NCBI RefSeq assembly: GCF_963576615.1 | Contig: NC_088711.1 | Span: 5,642,001 to 5,706,000 of the forward strand | DNA from: Watersipora subatra | Taxonomy: Eukaryota > Bryozoa > Gymnolaemata > Cheilostomatida > Watersiporidae | Length of the DNA stretch: 64,000 nucleotides | Reading direction: 5' to 3' | Part shown: positions 30,401 through 38,256 of the stretch, piece after piece | How the letters are laid out: every line of letters starts with the position of its first letter | Numbering within the stretch: the stretch's first letter is position 1 | The notes under the pieces: model-generated | What the model saw: only the letters and a program-made list of their open reading frames with translations | What the model was told of the DNA's origin: nothing | Databases searched by the model: none | Made by a program: the position numbers and the translations under genes

Positions 30401-33313
30401 AGGACTTGACCAGCAGACTAAAAACTTACTATTATTATTAAAAACATCTACGAGTGAGAAATGTATAAATAAGTGTGGGACTGTCTGGTCGTCTGCTTCA
30501 AGTGAACCATCATCTTTTACTCTCATGACATATAATATACATAATAACATATAAATTACTTCTGCCAAATTACTGCTGCCAAATTACTGCTGCCAAATGT
30601 TTCAAATACTGAACAACAAGGAGGGAAAGTAGCAGTGACTAATCAGGCTCTAGAATGATATTTGTGTACCTTCCTGTTGCAATATCACTGCTTACATCTA
30701 ATGACTATGCAATGTTGGAGAAGCAGTAACTAAGAGCAATCAGTCTTTTCCAAATATAATTGTACAATTAGTCACCTGTTGCCCTTGCCTAGAGCTATTC
30801 ACCTGTCACACCTGCCACACAGCTACCCACAGCACTTCTCTTTAGCAGTGCAGCACAATGGTATCAAATTTTATTTTCAGCAAGATGAGTTTTCCATGCT
30901 GTCTCAAATATTTTCCTATTAGAAGTTTTCACCTTCTTACTGGCATTCAAGTCACCTTGTTACACAATAATGGAAAAACACTTTTCATTTTCACACTAAC
31001 CCACTGATAAAAATTCACCCATAAATTAGGAGGAATTGTAGGCAGGAATTACAATTACAATACCGGCAGCTGAGAGGTCGTACTAAAGACTTTGGGGACA
31101 TTGATATACATGGCCAGTTCTTGAAGTACCTCAACCTGAAGTTTCCCATCTCACCCAAAGACCTTATTCTGAATGATATTAAATTTGTAATCATTGTTTT
31201 TGTTTCATATAGCGGTGTGTCATTTATGCGCGTGTCCTTTGATCATTCACATTTAGGAAGATGGAGGGGCTCTTACAACAAACTCTATATTTGGTGGTGC
31301 TAAGGCTGCACAGGAAGCAGATAATATTATAATACTTCAGACCAATGGTATTCCTGGTTCCACGGCATGCACTAAATACCTACAGGTTGGTTTCTGCTTG
31401 TCGTTTCAGTCTTATTAAGATATAGCTGAACTTTCTGGCAGCTGGAAGTTGTTTAACGTACCCTAGAGTTGAACTAGGTACACTGTAGTGTTACCCTAGA
31501 GTTGAACTAGGTACACTGTAGTGTTACCCTAGAGCTGAACTAGGTACACTGTAGTGTTACCCTAGAGTTGAACTAGGTACACTGTAGTGTTACTCTAGAG
31601 CTAAACTAGGTACACTGTAGTGTTACCCTAGAGCTGAACTAGGTACACTGTAGTGTTACCCTAGAGCTGAACTAGGTACACTGTAGTGTTACCCTAGAGT
31701 TGAACTAGGTACACTGTAGTGTTACCCTAGAGCTAAACTAGGTACACTGTAGTGTTACCCTAGAGCTGAACTAGGTACACTGTAGTGTTACCCTAGAGCT
31801 GAACTAGGTACACTGTAGTGTTACCCTAGAGCTAAACTAGGTACACTGTAGTGTTACCCTAGAGCTAAACTAGGTACACTGTAGTGTTACCCTAGAGCTG
31901 AACTAGGTACACTGTAGTGTTACCCTAGAGCTGAACTAAGTACACTGTAGTGTTACCCTAGAGCTAAACTAGGTACACTGTAGTGTTACCCTAGAGCTGA
32001 ACTAGGTACACTGTAGTGTTACCCTAGAGCTAAACTAGGTACACTGTAGTGTTACCCTAGAGCTGAACTAGGCTTGAAGATTAGTCACAGAGTAGAAACA
32101 AGTTGAAAAACCATTCTTAAAAAATCTTTTAGCTTCATGTGTTAAGACTGCTTGAGCACTTCCAACGCGTAAAAATTGTTTCAACTATTGACTTTTTTAT
32201 GTTTAAAGTAGGCTTTTCATTTCATAACACAACTTCAAACAATTCTTAACTTGAGCTTTTCATTTATAATATTTCAAGCAATCATTCAAGTCCAGCAATC
32301 TTTGACCAAGCCTCGTGCCATCACTATTATCATATAGTGGACACTATTATCATATAGTGGACACTATTATTATATAGTGGACACTATTATCATATAGTGG
32401 ACACTATTATTATATAGTGGACACTATTATCATATAGTGGACACTATTATCATATAGTGGACACTATTATTATATAGTGGACACTATTATCATATAGTGG
32501 ACACTATTATCATATAGTGGACACTATTATGATATAGTGGATGCTATTATCATATAGTGGACACTGTTATTATATAGTGGACACTATTATCATATAGTGG
32601 ACACTATTATCATATAGCGGACACTATTATCATATGGTGGACACTATTATCATATGGTGGACACTATTATCATATGGTGGACACTATTATCATATAGTGG
32701 ACACTATTATCATATAGTGGACACTAATTTCATATTACAGCGCATAGGCATATTTATCTGACTAGTCATCCTGTCTCACATTTCTGATTTTTGATGTTTG
32801 TCTTTATTCATTTGAATTTGTTCAATGATTACATATCTATCTGTTTTTAGTGCTGCTGTTTTCTAATTCTGACTTTTAATTTGTGACGTCTTGTATTGTG
32901 TCTGGTAGAGTTATGTGCACATGAAATGGCGTTGATTTGAAATTTTGTGGTCTTTGTTTTAATGCATAACTATTTACATTCCAGTTAGTGAACTATAACG
33001 CACCATGTCTATTGAGCTTAAAAACAACATGTGAAACTCGTATAGCATATTGGTTTAGTCAGGGCTGCTGTCCATAATTGACAGATGTCACCTTTTTCCA
33101 CGCATACATATCGAAACGTTGTTTATGCAAACGCAGGTAACAAAGAACCGGTTTGACGGAACACTAGGATCTTTCCGGCTCATATTTAACAAGGCCTACA
33201 AAAGTTTTTCTGTCAAGTTACAGCCACCAGCCCTTGATACAATATCAAGTATCCCATCCGAACAGATCCTACAAGTTCTTGATGAAAATTCTGGTGATAA
33301 TTCTCAGTGGTAG
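18154..33313 (+). CDS. TWNK: Mitochondrial replicative DNA helicase Twinkle (13 exons)
   Basis: Twinkle is the hexameric 5'-3' helicase of the mitochondrial DNA replisome. I joined 13 exons with GT-AG introns and consistent phases: 18154-18424, 18564-18669, 19480-19603, 19908-20077, 22705-22858, 23867-23988, 26286-26457, 27031-27165, 28241-28314, 28577-28691, 29517-29702, 31257-31385 and 33137-33313. They total 1935 nt, or 644 residues (human 684). An in-frame TAA 12 nt upstream supports the ATG at 18154. The N-terminus is Arg-rich ([14 protein letters not shown]), as a mitochondrial presequence. A primase-like N-terminal domain with paired cysteines (63, 68, 95, 98) is followed by a TOPRIM-like region (E248, D291). 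The helicase domain has Walker A GGTGSGKT (397-404), Walker B HVIVDN (D498), LVIHPRK (motif H3 region) and KNRFDG (R591, arginine-finger region). No break was found. Confidence 0.97.
18564..18669 (+). CDS. TWNK: TWNK exon 2, cysteine-rich
   Basis: Encodes [20 protein letters not shown] and a CSC motif. Donor GTATGT. Carries C95, C98, C115 and C117 of a possible metal site. Confidence 0.92.
19480..19603 (+). CDS. TWNK: TWNK exon 3
   Basis: Acidic linker region ending [11 protein letters not shown]; acceptor TGTTTAG, donor GTAAGG, ends in phase 0. Confidence 0.9.
19908..20077 (+). CDS. TWNK: TWNK exon 4
   Basis: [17 protein letters not shown], then VVFPCCDID, matching the N-terminal domain of Twinkle around 'FGLTKVTDDTLKRF'. 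Ends two bases into an Arg codon. Confidence 0.95.
20366..21117. mobile_element. TA-flanked TIR element in TWNK intron 4
   Basis: Left end TA|CGGTGCACCCCTGGGTTACG and right end GCGGGGGTCCACTG|TA form imperfect inverted repeats flanked by TA, as for Tc1/mariner-type MITEs. The 752-bp interior has no transposase. Confidence 0.6.
21216..21846. repeat. 26-bp minisatellite, about 24 copies
   Basis: Unit approximately CTGATCAGTTGCTATCCTTA plus TAGCTG, with recurrent TATA/TGAA variants. Lies in TWNK intron 4, just after the TIR element. Confidence 0.95.
22163..22477. repeat. 45-bp minisatellite, exactly 7 copies
   Basis: Seven nearly identical units starting TCTGCATATAACACGTCAAC and ending GAGAGCGACAG, in TWNK intron 4. 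Open on the minus strand because 45 is divisible by 3. Confidence 0.96.
22705..22858 (+). CDS. TWNK: TWNK exon 5, TOPRIM-like
   Basis: [11 protein letters not shown], then [20 protein letters not shown], aligning with the human 'NLFGLPL...VVLTSRELDSLALNQSTG' region. It holds the conserved acidic residue E248. Confidence 0.96.
23230..23302. repeat. Hairpin inverted repeat in TWNK intron 5
   Basis: Arms CAGCTGTAGATATTATTTTA and TTTGT pair with ACAAATAAAATATTATCTAC and AGCTG across a loop of about 23 bases, with about one mismatch. A further partial copy of the arm (TATCTACAGCTGTAA) follows near 23328. Confidence 0.75.
23426..23760. repeat. 30-bp minisatellite, about 11 copies
   Basis: Unit CCACTGTTCATGTCTGTATC plus TCCCCTCATG in TWNK intron 5. 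The 30-bp period leaves it open in several frames on both strands. Confidence 0.96.
23867..23988 (+). CDS. TWNK: TWNK exon 6
   Basis: [20 protein letters not shown], then [16 protein letters not shown]. The TOPRIM DxD position reads D-N-T. Confidence 0.96.
24317..24924. mobile_element. 608-bp TIR element in TWNK intron 6
   Basis: The ends CACTAGTGTTACAGGCTACG (then AATTTTT) and AAATTCGTAGC, then GTATAACACTAGTG, are inverted repeats. The palindromic CACTAGTG at each end makes the target-site duplication ambiguous. No coding capacity. Confidence 0.7.
26286..26457 (+). CDS. TWNK: TWNK exon 7, linker
   Basis: Region between primase-like and helicase domains: [19 protein letters not shown] and [14 protein letters not shown]. 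Acceptor ATTGCAG, donor GTAAGC. Confidence 0.93.
27031..27165 (+). CDS. TWNK: TWNK exon 8, Walker A
   Basis: Starts [20 protein letters not shown] and carries GGTGSGKTT. Acceptor TTTCAG, donor GTGAGT, phase 0. The first intronic bases run into a CT-rich array. Confidence 0.98.
27171..27925. repeat. CT/CA-rich microsatellite in TWNK intron 8
   Basis: About 750 bp of irregular TCTC and CACA runs (units such as TCTCTCACAC) starting within 10 bp of the exon 8 donor. Purine is almost absent apart from A in CA steps, so long ORFs here are artefacts. Confidence 0.95.
28241..28314 (+). CDS. TWNK: TWNK exon 9
   Basis: [20 protein letters not shown], matching '[15 protein letters not shown]' of human Twinkle. 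Donor GTAAGT. Confidence 0.97.
28577..28691 (+). CDS. TWNK: TWNK exon 10
   Basis: [20 protein letters not shown], then [17 protein letters not shown]. Acceptor ATTGTAG, donor GTAAGT. Confidence 0.96.
28921..29430. repeat. 40-bp minisatellite, 12.75 copies
   Basis: Unit GCTGCTAGTAAACACGTGTC plus ATATAGTCTTATTGATTTGA, in TWNK intron 10, ending about 85 bp before exon 11. Confidence 0.95.
29517..29702 (+). CDS. TWNK: TWNK exon 11, Walker B
   Basis: [20 protein letters not shown] through [11 protein letters not shown]. Its donor AAG|GTAAGT is the first unit of a 25-bp tandem array. Confidence 0.98.
29700..29824 (+). repeat. 25-bp array of repeated 5' splice sites
   Basis: Five tandem units beginning AAGGTAAGTTACAGACTC. 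The first unit is the real exon 11 donor. Donor-like GT dinucleotides recur at 29703, 29728, 29753 and 29803; the unit at 29778 has AT instead of GT. Confidence 0.9.
31029..31180 (+). other. Exon-like open stretch in TWNK intron 11, unrecognised
   Basis: A plus-strand frame reads [20 protein letters not shown], then [18 protein letters not shown], with convincing amino-acid composition and an ATTGTAG acceptor-like site just upstream. It is not part of Twinkle, because exons 11 and 12 join in phase without it. It could be an exon relic, a transposon fragment or a nested gene's exon. Confidence 0.25.
31257..31385 (+). CDS. TWNK: TWNK exon 12
   Basis: [20 protein letters not shown], matching 'SIFGSAKASQEADNVLILQ' of human Twinkle. 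43 codons, phase 0 at both ends. Confidence 0.97.
31458..32071. repeat. 33-bp minisatellite, about 18.6 copies
   Basis: Unit CTAGAGCTGAACTAGGTACA plus CTGTAGTGTTACC with G/A and C/T variants, in TWNK intron 12. Each unit contains the self-complementary GGTACACTGTAGTGTTACC. Confidence 0.96.
32322..32726. repeat. 20-bp minisatellite, about 20 copies
   Basis: Unit CACTATTATCATATAGTGGA, in TWNK intron 12. Each unit is a small inverted repeat, CACTAT...ATAGTG. Confidence 0.96.
33137..33313 (+). CDS. TWNK: TWNK exon 13 and stop
   Basis: [20 protein letters not shown] through a poorly conserved C-terminal tail ending NSQW and TAG. Confidence 0.96.
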   Translation, partial: VTKNRFDGTLGSFRLIFNKAYKSFSVKLQPPALDTISSIPSEQILQVLDENSGDNSQW

Positions 33314-33572
33314 ACATTCCGCTTTCAGCAAGTATCTCCTACTCACTTCCAACAGTCACACTAGCTAGTCTTCCACATACAAAGGCACGATATATTTTTC
33401 TATGGCCGGTAACTCTCTCACATATAATTTTTTACCTTTCCCAGTTATGTGTCACTGCGCAGCTATCTATGGTCAGCATTACTAGTGTAGCGGTTAGTTT
33501 TGTTTTCATATCCTCAGTAGAAGATGACAGTTATCAGGCATCATCTACACTAGGTGCTTCTATAAATATTTG

Positions 33573-33578
33573 CAATAA
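33573..33578 (+). terminator. Candidate TWNK polyadenylation signal
   Basis: AATAAA 260 bp after the TWNK stop, followed by GT/T-rich sequence (CATTGTTTTGGTCGTCTGTG). It is the first canonical hexamer downstream of the stop that I noted. Confidence 0.55.
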
Positions 33579-34779
33579 ATCTAGTCATTGTTTTGGTCGT
33601 CTGTGAAATTTCTCAGATTATTTGATTTGATAAGAATGATGCTATTCAATTCGGCGTTATCACCAGCTACAAGAAGAGTGCTGCGTGTCTTTAGCGAGCG
33701 TTCAGTAATCACCACCTACATTTTACGAAGTTGCGATCATCAAATTTAGATTTTAAAATGTAAAATGAGACCATAGGGTATTCAACTGTACAGCAGGAAC
33801 ATTATTCCTGGCTGGCTTGTTATTTTGAGCAAAAAGTGCTAGGTCATTAAAGGTCATTACCAAAAAGTGTAAAACTAAATATACTTGAAATAGAATTTAT
33901 TTGTGATCAAATTTGAAAGTCATAGTGGGAAAGAGTTTCAAGTGAACAATTCCAATAAGTTGTTGCACCATGACAACACCTTTACTCATTTATGCTTGTC
34001 TTTTCTACTTAGGTTATATCTCATTATAATTCCATGTGATAACAATGAATCATGTGTCAGAACTCATCCTTGTGCTGAGTCATCTTGGGGAAGTCGTTTA
34101 TATAATTATAATATCATAATCATTCTGTCTTTAATTGAGCTGTTTTTTTGTATTGTATACAAAACATAACTTATATCTATAATGTTATATAATGTATGTT
34201 TTTGGGAAAAATAAAAAGATAAGAATTTAATGGCAATGAAGAACTCATGGAATGTAGTGGTGTTCCCTTACCCATAACTGATATGTCTAATGTTTTCGAA
34301 CATTGTTCGAGTACAAAAGAAGTTTGCAAAATTCATTCCAGTATGTTGAAACTTTGATTTGTCTTCTTCGTGATATGGTGAAGGGAAAACAAATGTTGAT
34401 AGATGCTTAAATACGAAATGTTATCAACTATGGTTATAAAAAACTGCAATAGATAAGTAGTCAGCACCAGACAGATAAAACCTTGACCCTAGCTGGTCAT
34501 TTGTATACAATGTGAGTTGATGAGGGTTATAGTAGTAGTTATTCATATACGCGATCAATAAGGTCTATTAGTTTAAATCAGGTGCCACATCTGGCACCAC
34601 CCTTGATTTATGTTCTGGTTTGATCAACTATAGCTGTGGGATAACGAGAGGTAGAGGTCGAGGCCTTAATAGCTTTCAAATAGCATCAAATATGTCTTTC
34701 AGTTGCTCTAAAAGATTGTTGTAGAAACTAATTGTTCAGATACAGCTATTCTCATTTTCAGTGGTATCTGTTAGGGCCA
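33579..34779. other. Intergenic space between convergent genes
   Basis: TWNK ends from the left and the SEA/Thr-rich gene ends from the right; no coding sequence recognised in between. Confidence 0.5.
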
Positions 34780-36059
34780 TCCTCATGACCATTGAATTTA
34801 AAATGGCGCTAGGCATATCATCAGTAGCACTTCCAGGAGATTCTCATCAACCATAAATGTTGAAAGCTGAGTGGTAATTGTTGGTTCTTCTCAAGACATT
34901 TCAGATGTTATGAGATAAAAATGAGTATTGATTTTTTTGGCGGTCATTTTAAAGGCCAGACATTGGTGTAGACTCATTTCAAGGTATTAAAGGTGGTGAG
35001 CAGCAAAAATCAGATGTAGCCTGTGTGGAAATCCGACTTGATCAGGTGGATCAAAAACAAATCACTCTTCAGAAGAGTGCTTTGATCTGGATAGTGAATG
35101 TGATTAATAGATGTGGAAGGTTCATATATACAGTAGTTGTAGATTGTTCCGGTGATGTGGGTGTCACAAGATTCAATTCAAAAGTGACTTGTTTGAACTT
35201 GGAACCTGTAGGTGTACCTTCTTCCAACTTCGTGGTGGTGTGATCGATCAGAAATGTTTTCTCTTTCTAATAGTGGCATGTTCTGAAAATGGACCGGTAG
35301 ACATTTGTGTTTTCGTAATATTTCCTGATGGGGAATACTCATATCTGGCAGCATCCTTGCTGTCTATTGTGGTTTATCATTCATAAATATGGAACGCTCA
35401 GAGATAGTTGCAGACTCCTCCTGAGATGTTGTGGGTGTTACACGATATAAATCAAAAATGGCTTGTTCCGAAGTAGTTACTTGAGGTGATATTTTTTCTA
35501 TTGTGGAAGCTTGATGAATGAAAAATGTGCCTCTAAATGGACTAGTGGTGTGATCTTCATACGGATCAGTAGATGTCTGGATTTGCATAATTATGTGTGA
35601 TTGAGAAAGCACACTAGGTCAAGCATCAGCCTCTTTATCTGATACGCGTACACTGTTTTCAGAGTTGGTTGTGGACCTCGAAGTTTTCGGATGTGCTTTG
35701 TTCAGTACAGTTAATCTTGGATTGTCAGACTCAAGAGAATTTGAAAAGGCCTTTGTAAAATCACAGGTTTTACTTGTTTCTTGGTTTAACAGATGGGTGG
35801 ATTCTTCATATACAATATTATCAGTTGTAGATGCTTACACTTTCAGATTTACTAGTAGTGGAACTTACAAACGTTGTGTCGGATGCTGTTTCTTTTGTGG
35901 GTTCTGTATGAGACATCGAATAATTGTACCCAGTGGCAGGTTTGACATCTACTGTTGCTCTGTGAAAGTCGTCACCAGATGATGTCGGAATATCAGTAGT
36001 TATGCTCGCATGCATTACAGCATTGTAGTATATCAACGCAGTGGCTCTGTTTGGAATCT
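34780..36059 (-). pseudogene. Cassette 4 Thr-rich exon, degenerate
   Basis: Starts at 36059 behind a TTTTGTAG acceptor with EIPNRATALIYYNAV, matching the start EITDIATVLMYYNLV of the cassette 2 long exon. The frame reaches a stop at about 35821. Thr/Ser-rich pieces continue in other frames (for example 35612-35364), so frameshifts have accumulated. The left limit is approximate and no donor was identified. Confidence 0.6.
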
Positions 36060-36100
36060 CTACAAAATAAGAAATTTAAATCTTCCATCAAATGAGCAAT

Positions 36101-36810
36101 CCAGAAAGTTCTTATCAAAGGCAGAAATTCTCACGGTTTCAATTTAAATGCTCTAGTCTATTATGGCCACACCTTCTATAGTCGATTACAACTGCACTTG
36201 GTGCAGTTTACCCCAACAAAACTCACCCTATGTGAAAGCAGTCATCAATGCTTTGGAAAAAGGTACAAGGCACTCACCTTGAATGCTCTTATCAAAGGCA
36301 GAAATTCTCATGGTTTCAATTTAAATGCTCTAGTCCATCATGGCCACACCTTCTATAGTCGATTACAACTGCACTTGGTGCAGTTTACCCCAACAAAACT
36401 CACCCTATGTGAAAGCAGTCATCAATGCTTTGGAAAAAGGTACAAGGCACTCACCTTGAATGCTCTTATCAAAGGCAGAAATTCTCACGGTTTCAATTTA
36501 AATGCTCTAGTCTATCATGGCCACACCTTCTATAGTCGATGACAGCTGCACTTGGTGCAGTTTACCCCAACAAAACTCACCCTATGTGAAAGCAGTCATC
36601 AATGCTTTGGAAAAAGGTACAAGGCACTCACCTTGAATGCTCTTATCAAAGGCAGAAATTCTCATGGTTTCAATTTAAATGCTCTAGTCTACCATGGCCA
36701 CACCTTCTATAGTTGATTACAACTGCACTTGGTGCAGTTTACCCCAACAAAACTCACCCTATGTGAAAGCAGTCATCAATGCTTTGGAGAAAGGTACAAG
36801 GCACTCACCT
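36101..36810. repeat. 177-bp tandem repeat covering a SEA exon donor
   Basis: About four copies of a 177-bp unit. Each includes the last 10 bases of the cassette 4 SEA exon plus its donor (minus strand ATTCAAG|GTGAGT), at 36276, 36453, 36630 and the real site at 36807. Confidence 0.9.
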
Positions 36811-36990
36811 TGAATGCTTATTGATCCTGGTATGATATCTTCAGAATTGTTGAGTAAATCAGTAGTTAGCACATTGGTGATGGCAATAAGGAACCCATTC
36901 ATCTGGCTAGTAGATTGAGTTGTAGTAGTTACATCGTTGACAGCCGTTTTTTGAAATATCACCAGAAACAGAACTATCAGAGAGCCTTGA
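36809..36990 (-). CDS. Cassette 4 SEA exon A (intact but probably orphaned)
   Basis: 182 nt, acceptor TTACAG, donor GTGAGT. Encodes QGSLIVLFLVIFQKTA, then NGFLIAITNVLTTDL and EDIIPGSISIQ, the C-terminal half of a SEA domain. One codon longer than its paralogues. The preceding exon is frameshifted, so this copy is unlikely to be translated in its original context. Confidence 0.75.
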
Positions 36991-37403
36991 CTGTAATGGC
37001 AAATACATTAAATAGGTTGCCTTAAACAGAAGAATTGGAAGATGAAAATAATATAGTGATAGAGTATAAACTATAGTAATACAGGCGAAGAAACAGAGAA
37101 AGTGCGAAAGAGAGAGTTTACAAGTAGCGAATGTGGTGTGGCAAGTGATGAGTAAAAGCAGTATTTCTGCAAGGAGATCAGTGAATATGAGGTGGTAATC
37201 GCTGTAGGTCTAAACAAATGTCTTCTTCCAGACATGCTGCGAGTACTACATAGACACTTTCAATCAATCACTTTCAAGCGTGAGTTTTTAAACAAGACGG
37301 TTAATTGCTTTTTAAATCATTAATGGTATTCCTGTCTGCAGGAAGCACAAGCTTAGTGCACATCGACCCAATAAAGTTTGTGTAAAAGCTAATAAGGACT
37401 TAC

Positions 37404-37564
37404 TCGAAACCAGTTACAATGCGGCCAAGGTATTCATCCCGATATTAGACCCACTGTATGCATTATCAGCTGAAGGCACTTGCTTCCTATTGAAAGACTT
37501 GAGTTGGGATCATTAAGGTCAGATGTAAAGTTCTTGTTCAAAGTGACAGTTGTGTTATAAGCAG
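37404..37564 (-). pseudogene. Cassette 4 SEA exon B, frameshifted
   Basis: Homologous to the 172-nt exon B copies and starts AYNTTVTLNKNFTSDLNDPN, but is 161 nt long. Small deletions shift the frame and introduce stops (for example where paralogues read YQQEA), so the SEA core is destroyed. Splice sites are still present. Confidence 0.8.
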
Positions 37565-38256
37565 CTAAAATTAGAAATAACCTATCATCCATCAGTTCAA
37601 GGAGTAGAATGGCACTATCATTTATGCAAAATACGCCTCAGGCATATGACAAATGTCTGAATTTGCTTCTTCAGCAAAGAATTTCGATTCAATCTTCAAA
37701 AATCTTTAGCAAAAAAAGGCTATTAGAATCTCACAACAAAAACAATTAATTGGTGAGGGGAGTAATTTCTTTAAACTACATCATAAATAAGATAAAAAAA
37801 ATTTAACTGATCTATTGCATAAAGATTAAAAAACGCATAAAAGTCACACTTGATCATAATAGATACAAACTATTACATTCAAATTGTCCAAAGGTCTGTC
37901 ATATTACTAGTAAACCATAAACATCTGACAACATTTTCATCCAGACACTAATTCAAGCATGAAAATTGAAACCAGGAAATAACATGAATTCGGCATGAAA
38001 CAACTATTGACATTTCTTTCAGGATACAGTTTATATTAACTCGGTATCATTTTTGTATCAATGCTGGTGTAAATTGAACTATACCTCCAAATATGTTGAT
38101 TTCAGACTTATCAGCACGTAAGCTTCGCTTAATAAAAATTTATCACCATCAAAGCAAGAATCTAATTCTATCAAAATATTGGATCCTTTGATTATTGTAA
38201 ATCACAACTATTGATCACTGTTAGGTCAATTTTATAAAATCAAGATTAATGCTTAC

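Noticed and set aside
28921-32726. CRISPR-like regularly spaced repeats
   Set aside because: Direct tandem repeats without unique spacers, in introns of a eukaryotic gene, and no cas genes.
36198-36542. 114-residue plus-strand ORF with a 59-residue repeat
   Set aside because: Arises from the 177-bp tandem repeat (59 x 3) around a minus-strand splice donor.
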